Source: Acidobacteriota bacterium
GTDB taxonomy: Bacteria > Acidobacteriota > Terriglobia > Terriglobales > Acidobacteriaceae
DNA: 32,293 bases
NCBI GenBank assembly: GCA_003225555.1
Contig: QIAM01000043.1
Location: 1 to 32,293 of the forward strand
Direction: 5' to 3'
The translations under genes and the position numbers were made by a program. Of this stretch, positions 1 to 7,808 are shown piece by piece. Position 1 is the stretch's first letter, and every line of letters starts with the position of its first letter. The notes under the pieces were generated by a model, which saw only the letters and a list, made by a program, of their open reading frames with translations, did not search any database and was not told the origin of the DNA.

Positions 1-1569
1 AACCATGAGGATGCAGGTGCGAGTCCCCGTCCCCAAATCCTGAGTGCCCATCTTCAGGTCCACCGAGCCATCAGGATGGATAGTCAGATCGCAGTCGCTG
101 GCATGGCCGCGTCCGCCCCAGGTATGAAAAGAAACTCCGACCCCGCGCACCATTCCGTCAGAAGGGGCCTGTCTGCGCGGATGCCATTTCTGCTTCCAGC
201 CCATCAACTCTGACGCGATGCCGAGCTCTTCGCGATATATATTCTCTCGCTGCTTCGTTAGGTTGAGGTTCTTGCCGAAAAATTCCACTGGGTCCATGTT
301 CAGCTTGGCTGCAAGGTCGTCTAGAGCGCACATTGTCAGCACCGCAGCCTGCGGATGATTCGGCGCTCGCCAGGCCCGTGCGGGACCGATGTTGTTGCGA
401 ATGGCTGTGTGCTCCTGCCGCTGGTTCGGAATATTGAAGACGTAAGGAATTGGTGGCATGCCGCCACCACCGGGCCCACCCGTGCCCCAGGAGTTGGATT
501 GCCACGCGACGACCGTGCCATCTTTTTTCGCCGCGACTTTCACGCGAGCGTACGCAGAAGGGCGCGCTCCCGCAACCTTTAACTCCGTATCGCGCTCCAG
601 CATGACGCGGACTGGTTTGCCCCCAGCCTTCTTGGAGACTTCTGCGGTAAAGATTCCCCAACGATCCGGCGAAAACTTGCTACCGAATCCGCCGCCGATG
701 TTGTCCTGATGAACTCGAATGTTGGTTGCCGGAATCTTCAGCGGCTCCGCCATCTGGCCGGGAATGCCGGAAACGTTCTGCGTTGAGATGTGGGTAAAGA
801 GGTGTTCCTGATCCGTCCACTCGGAAATCGATCCATGACTTTCGAGACAACAGTGTGTAATGACCGGAATGCCGTATAGACCTTCGGAAACAACATCGGC
901 CTCGGCGAAAGCCTTGTCGGGTTCACCAAGCGTCTGTGCGGCAGCTTTCTGATAATTCGACGGCGGCTTGCTGCTGGCTTCGGGATGAATGGTTGCGGAA
1001 CCGATCGCCTCCAAAACGGCGTCGGTTGCGCCATCCGCCTTGAGCATCTTCAGTTCGTCTTCGCTCGCCTTCTTAACGAGACCATCCCGCTGGATAGTGC
1101 TGACCATCTGGTTAGCGGGTACCTGGTTATCGAGCATGTCGTCGATTGCATCGACGCTGAGCGGTCCTTCTTCTTGCGCGCTGCCCTTGGGTGGCTCGGC
1201 GTCGCTGACTAGATGTGGAAGTTGCTGGAATTTCACCTTGATGGCGCGGATGGCGTCTTCCGCCGTGGGTTCATCGACCGCTGCCACCGCGACAATATCG
1301 TCTCCCGCCCAGTGAATGTTTGCGCCCGGCCCCTGCACAATGTGCACGGCCTTAACACCCGGCATTTTTTCAGCCGCGCTAGTGTCGATGCTCACGACCT
1401 TGGCATGCGCGTAGGGACAGCGCAGCACCTTGCCGTAGAGCATGCCGGGGCGATGGACATCGTAGGTGTACTTCGCCTGTCCGGAAACTTTGGCGGGAGA
1501 GTCAACGCGCGTGACACGGGTGCCAATCAACGTGCGGTGTTGAGCGTCAGGCCATGCATAGTCTGGCAT
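1..1569 (-). CDS. Xanthine dehydrogenase/aldehyde oxidase family molybdopterin-binding subunit (partial)
   Basis: This is the N-terminal 523 residues of a large molybdenum-cofactor subunit of the CoxL/IorB/XdhA type; the rest lies beyond the left edge. It would hydroxylate or oxidise an aldehyde, purine or N-heterocycle and pass electrons to the 2Fe-2S subunit encoded just upstream. The start ATG has AAAGGAG about 9 bases before it and follows the TGA of the small subunit by 3 bp. The N-terminus (IGTRVTRVDSPAKVSGQAKY) is the usual start of the a/b hammerhead domain. The molybdopterin motif GGGFGSKF lies at about residues 292-299, and RAWRAPNHPQ and MGTQDLGTGT follow. About 85 residues (roughly 128-212) sit between the hammerhead and the second domain and look longer than usual. 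The substrate cannot be told from sequence. The family is certain. Confidence 0.9.
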   Translation of the reverse strand, partial: MPDYAWPDAQHRTLIGTRVTRVDSPAKVSGQAKYTYDVHRPGMLYGKVLRCPYAHAKVVSIDTSAAEKMPGVKAVHIVQGPGANIHWAGDDIVAVAAVDEPTAEDAIRAIKVKFQQLPHLVSDAEPPKGSAQEEGPLSVDAIDDMLDNQVPANQMVSTIQRDGLVKKASEDELKMLKADGATDAVLEAIGSATIHPEASSKPPSNYQKAAAQTLGEPDKAFAEADVVSEGLYGIPVITHCCLESHGSISEWTDQEHLFTHISTQNVSGIPGQMAEPLKIPATNIRVHQDNIGGGFGSKFSPDRWGIFTAEVSKKAGGKPVRVMLERDTELKVAGARPSAYARVKVAAKKDGTVVAWQSNSWGTGGPGGGGMPPIPYVFNIPNQRQEHTAIRNNIGPARAWRAPNHPQAAVLTMCALDDLAAKLNMDPVEFFGKNLNLTKQRENIYREELGIASELMGWKQKWHPRRQAPSDGMVRGVGVSFHTWGGRGHASDCDLTIHPDGSVDLKMGTQDLGTGTRTCILMV

Positions 1570-1572
1570 AGG

Positions 1573-2208
1573 TCAGGCTCCTTTCTGCGCGACGTGCGCG
1601 ATGGCTTTGCGAATTCCGTCATAGGTCCCGCAGCGGCAAAGATTACCGCTGAGACCGCGGCGAATATCTTCCGGCGTAGGATGAGGATGCTTATCGAGAA
1701 ATGCCTTGCAGGAGACGACAAATCCGGGAGTGCAGAAGCCGCACTGCGAACCGTCGTTCTCCACGAACGCCTGCTGCACCGGATGCAGCTTGCCGTCCTG
1801 CATCAACGATTCGACCGTCGCGATCGGCTTGTGCTGAGCTTCAATGGCAAGCACGGAACAGGAGTACACAGTCTTGTTGTCCATCAGAACCGTACAAGCG
1901 CCGCATTCCGCACGATCGCAGACGCGCTTGGCTCCGGTCAGTTCAAACTGATCGCGCAGGGCATCCAGCAAGGTGACGCGGGGCTCCAGATTCGCCTTAT
2001 AGTTCTTGCCGTTGATAGCGAACTCCATCGGGACCTTACCGGGTCCGTACACCGGAACTTCCTGGCCCGCCGCCATGACCATCTTCGGTCCTGCGACCAG
2101 GGGCACCGCCACTGAGATCCCGGAAATTTTGAGGAAGTCACGCCGGGAGACGCCCGAGCTTTCTGAATTTTCGTTGGGAACTTTCGGATTCTCATCGTCA
2201 TCGCGCAT
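1573..2208 (-). CDS. 2Fe-2S subunit of a molybdenum hydroxylase, Tat-exported
   Basis: This 211-residue protein is the small iron-sulfur subunit (CoxS/IorA/XdhC type) that carries electrons from the molybdopterin subunit encoded 3 bp downstream. The N-terminus has a twin-arginine signal (SRRDFLKISG, then a hydrophobic stretch to about residue 45), so the pair is probably assembled in the cytoplasm and moved to the periplasm. The plant-type ferredoxin cluster motif is CDRAECGACTVLMDNKTVYSC-like (CxxxxCxxC then C; residues about 97-117). The second cluster motif is CGFCTPGF with NLCRCGTYDG near the C-terminus. I chose the ATG at 2208 because GGAGG lies 8 bases before it; an in-frame start 27 bases upstream lacks such a site. 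The electron acceptor is not visible here; a membrane cytochrome gene could lie further left. Confidence 0.92.
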   Translation of the reverse strand: MRDDDENPKVPNENSESSGVSRRDFLKISGISVAVPLVAGPKMVMAAGQEVPVYGPGKVPMEFAINGKNYKANLEPRVTLLDALRDQFELTGAKRVCDRAECGACTVLMDNKTVYSCSVLAIEAQHKPIATVESLMQDGKLHPVQQAFVENDGSQCGFCTPGFVVSCKAFLDKHPHPTPEDIRRGLSGNLCRCGTYDGIRKAIAHVAQKGA

Positions 2209-2255
2209 GAACGAAACCTCCGTGCGTGAATACAAACCAGAATCGTTTAATGGGT

Positions 2256-2284
2256 AATATAGCCCCGGACCAGAGGATCGGCCA
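2256..2284 (-). promoter_or_regulatory. Possible sigma70-type promoter of the molybdenum hydroxylase operon
   Basis: On the minus strand TATATT (2256-2261) is a good -10 box, with TGGCCG (2279-2284) 17 bp upstream as a poor -35 box. It would place the transcript start about 40 bases before the small-subunit ATG. The remaining intergenic DNA to 2433 shows no gene. Confidence 0.25.
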
Positions 2285-2402
2285 ACCCTTTACCTTCGTT
2301 GACCGAACAACACAATTCGCTAGCCCCTTTGGTTGACGGCAAGTCCTACAGGGTTGCGGATGACGTTCTAAGTGAACTCCTAATTTTTGAATCGCCGCGA
2401 TC

Positions 2403-2421
2403 GTTTTCACTGGTTGAAAAC
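2403..2421. repeat. Perfect 7-bp inverted repeat with 5-bp spacer
   Basis: GTTTTCA and TGAAAAC flank CTGGT. The repeat lies 12 bp past the stop codon of the uronate isomerase-like gene and upstream of the molybdenum hydroxylase operon. There is no T-run on either side, so it is a weak terminator candidate at best; an operator is equally possible. Confidence 0.35.
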
Positions 2422-2433
2422 ATTCCACCAAGA

Positions 2434-3753
2434 TCACCGAGCCTGCGAAGGGCTCACAGCAGAACTCGTCCATTTTTCAAAGTTCGAGCGGAACAGGCGG
2501 TTAACGTCCCGCTGGATATCCTGCCGTCTTATTCTTCCCCCGTCGCGCAATAGCAGCCGGTAGGTTTCCGTAAGAACGCCCGCCAGTATCGCCCGCGTGT
2601 TACGCCACTTGTAAATCACCTGCTCCAGAACTCGCGCGTCGGAATGTTGTGGGATGAAGCTGGCCCCGAGCATCTCAATGCGCTCGCGCGTAATCTCCTC
2701 CACAATCGAGGGATTGTTCAGAAACCACCAGCAGCCAAATGGCATGAGATTGCTGAACTTTCTGGCATACACGCAGAGTTCGTGCTGATTCTCTCGGCTG
2801 AGCACGCTCACCAAAAACCGATTCTCCGGAAAAGTTCGACACAAGTTCTCTAGCGCGCGAAGGTCTCCTCTGCCGACCCCATCCCCGGCCAAGCGTATTC
2901 TCGGATTGACTTGGTAACGGACGCCAATCATTAGCGAGAGCGGCAGATCCGCTTCGCGGCACCAGGGCAGAACCGCGCCCCCCAGGATCCTGTTGCCGAT
3001 TGTTTCCACAGGGAATTGGAAAGTATCCGGCAGCGAGACAGCCGCATACACTGGGCTCATGCGCTCATGCCAGTCATCTAAGAATCTGCGAACTTCCGCC
3101 AAGGTCCTGTCCGACGCCTGGGGATCCACCGCATAACCTTGCGCGGCCAATATTTCCCAGTGCCCAGGCCAGTCACGAATCAGACGGTCGAGGCGCAGCG
3201 CAGCTTTGAACCGCGGATCGCTCTGCACCTCCTGCATCCAGACCCGTTGCTCTTCCGGATGGAGCGGATCGTTGGTCATGACCGCGGTCTCTATCCCCGC
3301 CATGGCAAACGTATTCCGAATGTGAGACCCGATACTTTGCGCTCGAAAGAACGACCGCGATTCGTCCAGGTCCGAGGTGTCAGTTGGTAAATCGAACGCC
3401 TTGAGAACAGCAACAATTCCCCGCGTAGCTTCCGATACCGGAGTGTTTTCGACGAACAACGCCTGCCAGATGGCATCAGCCTGCTCTGCCTTCGGAAGCT
3501 GCCAGTAGTGCTCCGGAGACATTTCGGACGAGCGGAAAAACTCAGCTTCAAGATAATGATATGTAAGCAGTTCGTCGAGTCCCCAAAGACCGAGATTGCC
3601 GAATGCGGGAGAAAATAGATGTGTGTGAATGTCGATGAACGCCGTGGTCGACAGTATTTCCTCGACCGCGGACGCGAGATGCTCGGGTGACAGCAAGCTC
3701 TGGAGACCGACATCGTCGCTCGGGATGGGTTGCTTGATCGATCTTATTTCCAT
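2434..3753 (-). CDS. Uronate (glucuronate) isomerase-like protein, UxaC superfamily
   Basis: This 439-residue cytoplasmic protein belongs to the amidohydrolase-fold uronate isomerase family, which interconverts D-glucuronate/D-fructuronate and D-galacturonate/D-tagaturonate. Shared features with UxaC are the HxH metal motif (DIHTHLF, H43 and H45), the following Leu-rich stretch with HYLEAEFF, TNDPLHPEE (residues 160-168), FGCWWF (339-344) and a late SDAR (371-374) matching the catalytic Asp-Ser-Arg of UxaC. It is shorter than the usual 460-470 residues and clearly divergent, so the substrate may differ. The ATG has AGGA 6 bases before it. It is transcribed away from an SDR gene across a 146-bp gap and sits near a hexuronate-type transporter, which supports a sugar-acid role. 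The family is fairly sure and the exact reaction uncertain. Confidence 0.8.
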   Translation of the reverse strand: MEIRSIKQPIPSDDVGLQSLLSPEHLASAVEEILSTTAFIDIHTHLFSPAFGNLGLWGLDELLTYHYLEAEFFRSSEMSPEHYWQLPKAEQADAIWQALFVENTPVSEATRGIVAVLKAFDLPTDTSDLDESRSFFRAQSIGSHIRNTFAMAGIETAVMTNDPLHPEEQRVWMQEVQSDPRFKAALRLDRLIRDWPGHWEILAAQGYAVDPQASDRTLAEVRRFLDDWHERMSPVYAAVSLPDTFQFPVETIGNRILGGAVLPWCREADLPLSLMIGVRYQVNPRIRLAGDGVGRGDLRALENLCRTFPENRFLVSVLSRENQHELCVYARKFSNLMPFGCWWFLNNPSIVEEITRERIEMLGASFIPQHSDARVLEQVIYKWRNTRAILAGVLTETYRLLLRDGGRIRRQDIQRDVNRLFRSNFEKWTSSAVSPSQAR

Positions 3754-3786
3754 TGTGATTCCTGCGTGCTCCCGGCTCAGGACGGA

Positions 3787-3801
3787 TGAATTCCAAATTC
3801 A
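3787..3801. repeat. 6-bp inverted repeat in a divergent promoter region
   Basis: TGAATT and AATTCA flank CCA in the gap between the divergently transcribed isomerase-like and SDR genes. The place fits an operator shared by both genes. No bound regulator can be named. Confidence 0.3.
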
Positions 3802-3832
3802 AGAAAAACGATAAACGATCCTTCGAGCAACA

Positions 3833-3862
3833 TTCAATGATGCTCTCTCTCTCCCTTATAAT
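3833..3862 (+). promoter_or_regulatory. Likely promoter of the SDR gene (perfect -10 TATAAT)
   Basis: A perfect TATAAT lies at 3857-3862, with the weak -35 candidate TTCAAT at 3833-3838 (18-bp spacer). A start at about 3869 would leave a 31-base leader before the SDR ATG at 3900. No clear Shine-Dalgarno sequence is visible there. Confidence 0.45.
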
Positions 3863-3899
3863 TGCCCTCCACTAGCCTTAGCCTTGCTGCACGAATTCT

Positions 3900-4676
3900 A
3901 TGGGCCATCCTCTTCTCGATCTTAGCAATAAGACCGCCGTAGTAATCGGCGGCACGAGCGGCATCGGGCTGGCGCTCGCCAAGGCACTGGCTATGGCCGG
4001 AGCAAATGTTGTTCCCTCAAGCCGGCGGGCGGAACAGGTGCGCAATGCCGTCTCCGAAGTTGAAGCCCTGGGCCGGCAATCATTTGCCCAAACTTGCGAC
4101 GTCACCGACAACCCGAGTGTGGAGGATCTTCTGCAGGCCGCCAGCCGCGAATTCGGGGAGATCCACATTCTCGTAAATTGTGCCGGCCGTACCAAGAAGA
4201 TGCCGACGCTCGACTTTCCGGAATCAGAGTGGCAGGCAATCCTCGAAACCAATCTGAATGGAACCTTGCGCGCGTGTCGGGTATTTGGCAGGCACATGAT
4301 CGAGCGACGATATGGCCGCATCATCAATATCTGTTCGCTGTCTTCGTTTGTCGGGCTGTATGAAGTTGCCGCGTACGGAGCCAGCAAATCTGCGGTTGCT
4401 TCCCTGACCAAGTCTCTCGCCGTCGAGTGGGCCATGCATGGCGTTTGTGTCAATGCGCTCGTGCCAGGAGTTCTGCGCACAAAATTGAATGCCACCCTGC
4501 TCGATGGTACAGCGCGAGGAAAAGAATTCTTGCTTCGCACTCCCATGCGGCGGTTTGGAAACGTCGATGAGCTTGCCGGCGCCGCTGTGTTCCTCGCCTC
4601 AGACGCTGCCAGTTTCATCACCGGCCACTTACTGGTTGTGGACGGCGGCTTTCTGGCAAGCGGCGTCAACCAATGA
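3900..4676 (+). CDS. Short-chain dehydrogenase/reductase (SDR), sugar or sugar-acid type
   Basis: This 258-residue classical SDR is an NAD(P)-dependent oxidoreductase of the FabG/gluconate 5-dehydrogenase/KduD kind. The cofactor motif GGTSGIG is at residues 17-23, NCAG at 93-96, and the catalytic Ser146, Tyr159 and Lys163 (YGASK) are all present. The C-terminus (SFITGHLLVVDGG) is typical. It is probably a cytoplasmic reductase for a keto-uronate or a dehydrogenase for a sugar. The window has no UxaB-type tagaturonate or fructuronate reductase, so this gene could fill that step between the uronate isomerase-like protein and the altronate dehydratase homologue. That is an inference from neighbours only. 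It converges on the MFS gene, with 7 bp between the stop codons. Confidence 0.9.
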   Translation: MGHPLLDLSNKTAVVIGGTSGIGLALAKALAMAGANVVPSSRRAEQVRNAVSEVEALGRQSFAQTCDVTDNPSVEDLLQAASREFGEIHILVNCAGRTKKMPTLDFPESEWQAILETNLNGTLRACRVFGRHMIERRYGRIINICSLSSFVGLYEVAAYGASKSAVASLTKSLAVEWAMHGVCVNALVPGVLRTKLNATLLDGTARGKEFLLRTPMRRFGNVDELAGAAVFLASDAASFITGHLLVVDGGFLASGVNQ

Positions 4677-4683
4677 CTGATGC

Positions 4684-6024
4684 TCATCCATTTTCGATCT
4701 TCACCGGCTGGATTCTAGGAATTAGAATCTGAATGCTGCCCAGCGCCAGAAGATACGCGGAGCCCGCAATGACGAACGGGACCACGTAACTGCCGGTTGA
4801 CTGCAGCACATGGCCAACCACCTTCGCGATCAACATCCCTCCAAGCGCCCCGGCCATCCCACCGATACCAACTACCGAGGCTACGGCCCGCGCCGGAAAC
4901 ATGTCGGAAGGCAAAGTGAAGAGATTGGCCGAGAATCCCTGGTGCGCTGCGGCTGCGAGCCCGATCAGCAGAACCGCACTCCACATGCTCTGCGTGCGGT
5001 AGGCGAACACGATCGGAACCACGCAGAGCGCGCATATCAACATGGTGATCTTTCTGGCCGCATCAACGCTTTTGCCGCGTCCGATGAGCCTCGACGAAAG
5101 CCAGCCGCCGGCCACACTGCCAACGTCGGAGAGCACATAGATCACCATGATGGGCACACCAATTTGCATCAAGGCGAGGCCGTGCTGACGCTGAAGAAAG
5201 TCCGGCACCCAAAAAAGGTAAAACCACCAGATGGGATCGATCAGGAACTTCCCTACTGCAAAGGCCCATGTTTGCCGGTACGGGAGCAGGTTCAGCCATT
5301 TCATTTTGGCGAACGGTTCCTGCCGATCGCTGCGAATGTAAGCCAACTCGGCCGCTGTGACTCGGGGATGTTCCTCAGGCCTGCGATATAGGAGCAGCCA
5401 GAAGATCAGCCAGACGAATCCCAGCGCGCCCGTGATGACAAAGGCCCAACGCCATCCCCAATGGGAGGTGATCCAGGGAACCAGAAGTGGGGTGATAATC
5501 GCCCCGAGGTTTGTCCCTGCGTTGAATATTCCCGTGGCGAATGATCTTTCTTTCTTTGGGAACCATTCGGCCACGGTCTTGATGCTGGCCGGAAAAACAC
5601 CCGCCTCTCCAAACCCAAGTGCGGAGCGGAGGACAACAAAGCTGGTGAAAGAACTTCCGGCCGCGTGAGCCATCGAGGCCAGACTCCAGAAAGCCATGGC
5701 CAGTGCATATCCCAACCGCGTACCCACACGATCGATCAACCAGCCCACACCGAGCATGCCTGCCGCATACGCGGCCTGAAAGGCAATCACGAGATTGCCG
5801 TAATCAATTTCATTCCAGCCCAGGTCGTGTTGCAAACTGATCTTGAGCACGCCCAGAACCTGGCGGTCCATGTAGTTCTTCGTCGTCCCAAACATAAGAA
5901 GCGCGCAGATGATCCAACGGAAGTATCCAGCAGGGGATACTGCGTGACTTTCGTTTCTTTTAGCCGAGGAGTCGGATCCTGATAATGGCGCGACTTTAGC
6001 CGGTGCGAGGTGCTCTTGGTTCAT
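4684..6024 (-). CDS. MFS transporter, hexuronate (ExuT-like) / ACS family
   Basis: This 446-residue inner-membrane protein has about twelve hydrophobic segments and the marks of the anion:cation symporter branch of the major facilitator superfamily. These are NYMDRQVLG at the first helix, GFGEAGVFPAS followed by WFPKKERSFATG, and a central charged loop after RRPEEHP. Family members import hexuronates (ExuT), glucarate/galactarate or related organic anions by proton symport. The neighbouring uronate isomerase-like and altronate dehydratase-family genes favour galacturonate or glucuronate. The first 30 residues form a polar cytoplasmic tail. It is divergent from the GH28 gene; an inverted repeat lies between the two starts. 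The family is sure, the substrate is inferred. Confidence 0.88.
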   Translation of the reverse strand: MNQEHLAPAKVAPLSGSDSSAKRNESHAVSPAGYFRWIICALLMFGTTKNYMDRQVLGVLKISLQHDLGWNEIDYGNLVIAFQAAYAAGMLGVGWLIDRVGTRLGYALAMAFWSLASMAHAAGSSFTSFVVLRSALGFGEAGVFPASIKTVAEWFPKKERSFATGIFNAGTNLGAIITPLLVPWITSHWGWRWAFVITGALGFVWLIFWLLLYRRPEEHPRVTAAELAYIRSDRQEPFAKMKWLNLLPYRQTWAFAVGKFLIDPIWWFYLFWVPDFLQRQHGLALMQIGVPIMVIYVLSDVGSVAGGWLSSRLIGRGKSVDAARKITMLICALCVVPIVFAYRTQSMWSAVLLIGLAAAAHQGFSANLFTLPSDMFPARAVASVVGIGGMAGALGGMLIAKVVGHVLQSTGSYVVPFVIAGSAYLLALGSIQILIPRIQPVKIENG

Positions 6025-6028
6025 GGCG

Positions 6029-6057
6029 GCGTTCCGGCGATTCTAGCAGTGGAACGC
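6029..6057. repeat. Spaced 7-bp inverted repeat between divergent MFS and GH28 genes
   Basis: GCGTTCC (6029-6035) and GGAACGC (6051-6057) are perfect inverted copies, 22 bp centre to centre, which is about two helical turns. The repeat lies directly upstream of the MFS start codon and about 65 bp before the GH28 start. It could be a dimer binding site controlling both genes. Confidence 0.35.
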
Positions 6058-6122
6058 GACACATTCAGCCGTGCTTCATGGGATACACTATCAATCCGAG
6101 TGTGGCAGGAGGAGAACGATTC

Positions 6123-7711
6123 ATGTCGACCAAGAGGGCCAAGCGAAGAGATTTCCTGAAATTGGCCGGCGCGGGACTTGCGGGCTCCGCACTCGCAGGT
6201 GTTGCAACTGCTGGCACGGCCCATCCCGATGCTGCAGGCACTGGCGATAGGTTCAATGTAAGGGTGTTTGGAGCCAAGGGCGACGGCACGACATTGGATA
6301 CGACTGCGATCAACAAGGCGATCGAAGCTGCTGCCGCTGCCGGAGGCGGCACAGTCTGTTTCTCAGCCGGAAATTATCTTTGCTATTCCATTCATCTCAA
6401 GAGCAACGTTGCTTTCTTTCTCGGGCCCGGAGCAACGATTATCGCTGCCGATTCGCCCGCCCAGGGCGGTACCGGATACGATCCCCCCGAACCAAATGCG
6501 TTCGACAAATACCAGGACTTCGGCCACAGCCACTGGCACAACAGTCTGATCTGGGGCGAGGAGATCAGCAACGTTTCAATATTCGGCCCTGGACTCATCT
6601 GGGGAAAAGGTTTGAGCAGAGGCAGTGGAGATGCAGCCCTCGCTGCGGGGGTAGGCAACAAGTCCATCAGTCTGAAGAACTGTCACAACGTTACCTTGCG
6701 CGACTTCTCCATGCTTCATGGCGGGCACTTCGCCATTCTGGCCACGGGTGTCGACAATCTCACGATGGACAATCTCAAAGTCGACACCAATCGCGACGCC
6801 ATCGATGTCGACTGTTGCCGTAACGTGCGGATATCGACAGCGTCAACTCGCCCTGGGATGATGGAATTTGCCTGAAGAACTCGTACGGCCTGGGATTTGC
6901 GCGACCCACGGATCATGTGACGATCACAAATTGCTATGTCACTGGCGGGTACGAGGAAGGCACGATGCTCGATGCCACCTACAAGCGCTTCCCTCTAGAC
7001 CCGAAAGTGCCTCGTAATGGCCGGATAAAATTCGGAACCGAGAGCAACGGCGGATTCCGCAACATCACTATTGCGAATTGTGTGATCGAAGATTGCCGCG
7101 GGATCGCTCTCGAAACCGTCGATGGCGCACGGTTGGAAGACGTTTCCATCACTAACGTTACGATGCGGGACATCATCGATGTGCCGTTTTTCCTCCGTCT
7201 GGGCCGACGTATGCGTGGTCCTGAAGGCACTCCCGTAGGCCAGTTGCGCCGAGTAATCATTAGCAATGTCATCGCATCCAACTGTGCATCGCGCCAAGCC
7301 GCGATCATCACCGGCATTCGCGGCCACTACATTGAAGATTTGAAGCTCAGCAATATTCATCTGCTGCACCAGGGAGGAGGTACCGCAGAAGATGCCAGGA
7401 TCCAACCCCCTGAACTGGAGAATGACTATCCTGAACCCAGCCGGTTTGGTCCCATGCCGGCGCATGGGTTCTATATCCGTCATGTCACGGACATCGAAAT
7501 GCGCGACGTTGACGTGAAGTTTATGAAGGAAGACTTCCGTCCCGCATTTCACCTCGACGATGTCAAAGCAGCGTATTTCACCCGTATCAAAGCCGCGCAC
7601 ACGGCAGATGTACCGAGCTTTGTCTTGAAGAACGTCGAGGATTTCCGCATTCTCGACAGTCGGCCTATTTCAGATATTGATGTGGACAACGTGAAGGAGA
7701 AAACAGTGTGA
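6123..7711 (+). pseudogene. GH28 polygalacturonase-like protein, interrupted by a frameshift
   Basis: Two adjacent frames together encode one pectinase-type right-handed beta-helix protein of about 529 residues. The first (from the ATG at 6123, AGGAGGAG 8 bases before it) has a Tat signal (KRRDFLKLAG), the N-terminal FNVRVFGAKGDG typical of exo-acting GH28 and pectate-lyase-3 proteins, and NRDAIDVD with one catalytic Asp. It leaves the correct frame at about 6834-6836 and stops at 6875. The second frame resumes at once with DSVNSPWDDGICLK, which holds the Asp pair, and continues with the GRIKFGTESNGGF region to the stop at 7711. One missing base (net) explains the break. The intact enzyme would hydrolyse galacturonan or rhamnogalacturonan in the periplasm or outside the cell. 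Real mutation and sequencing error cannot be told apart; both halves are well conserved, which suggests a recent event. Confidence 0.8.
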
Positions 7712-7808
7712 TCCGGAGAATATGAACCATAGATCGTTCGCCTGGCATTCCGAGCGCGGCCTTGCTATTCGCAGTACTAGGGCGCAGTGACTAAAATAGA
7801 CGACGTAC

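Noticed and set aside
765..785. Second AACGTT-centred LacI-like site
   Set aside because: It lies deep inside the molybdopterin subunit gene, and such a 6-base core is expected by chance in 32 kb.
1213..2115. 300-codon frame antisense to the molybdenum hydroxylase genes
   Set aside because: Both hydroxylase subunits have clear cofactor motifs on the minus strand in the same stretch.
6826..6880. Programmed frameshift in the GH28 gene
   Set aside because: No slippery heptamer, pseudoknot or internal ribosome site is visible at the change of frame.
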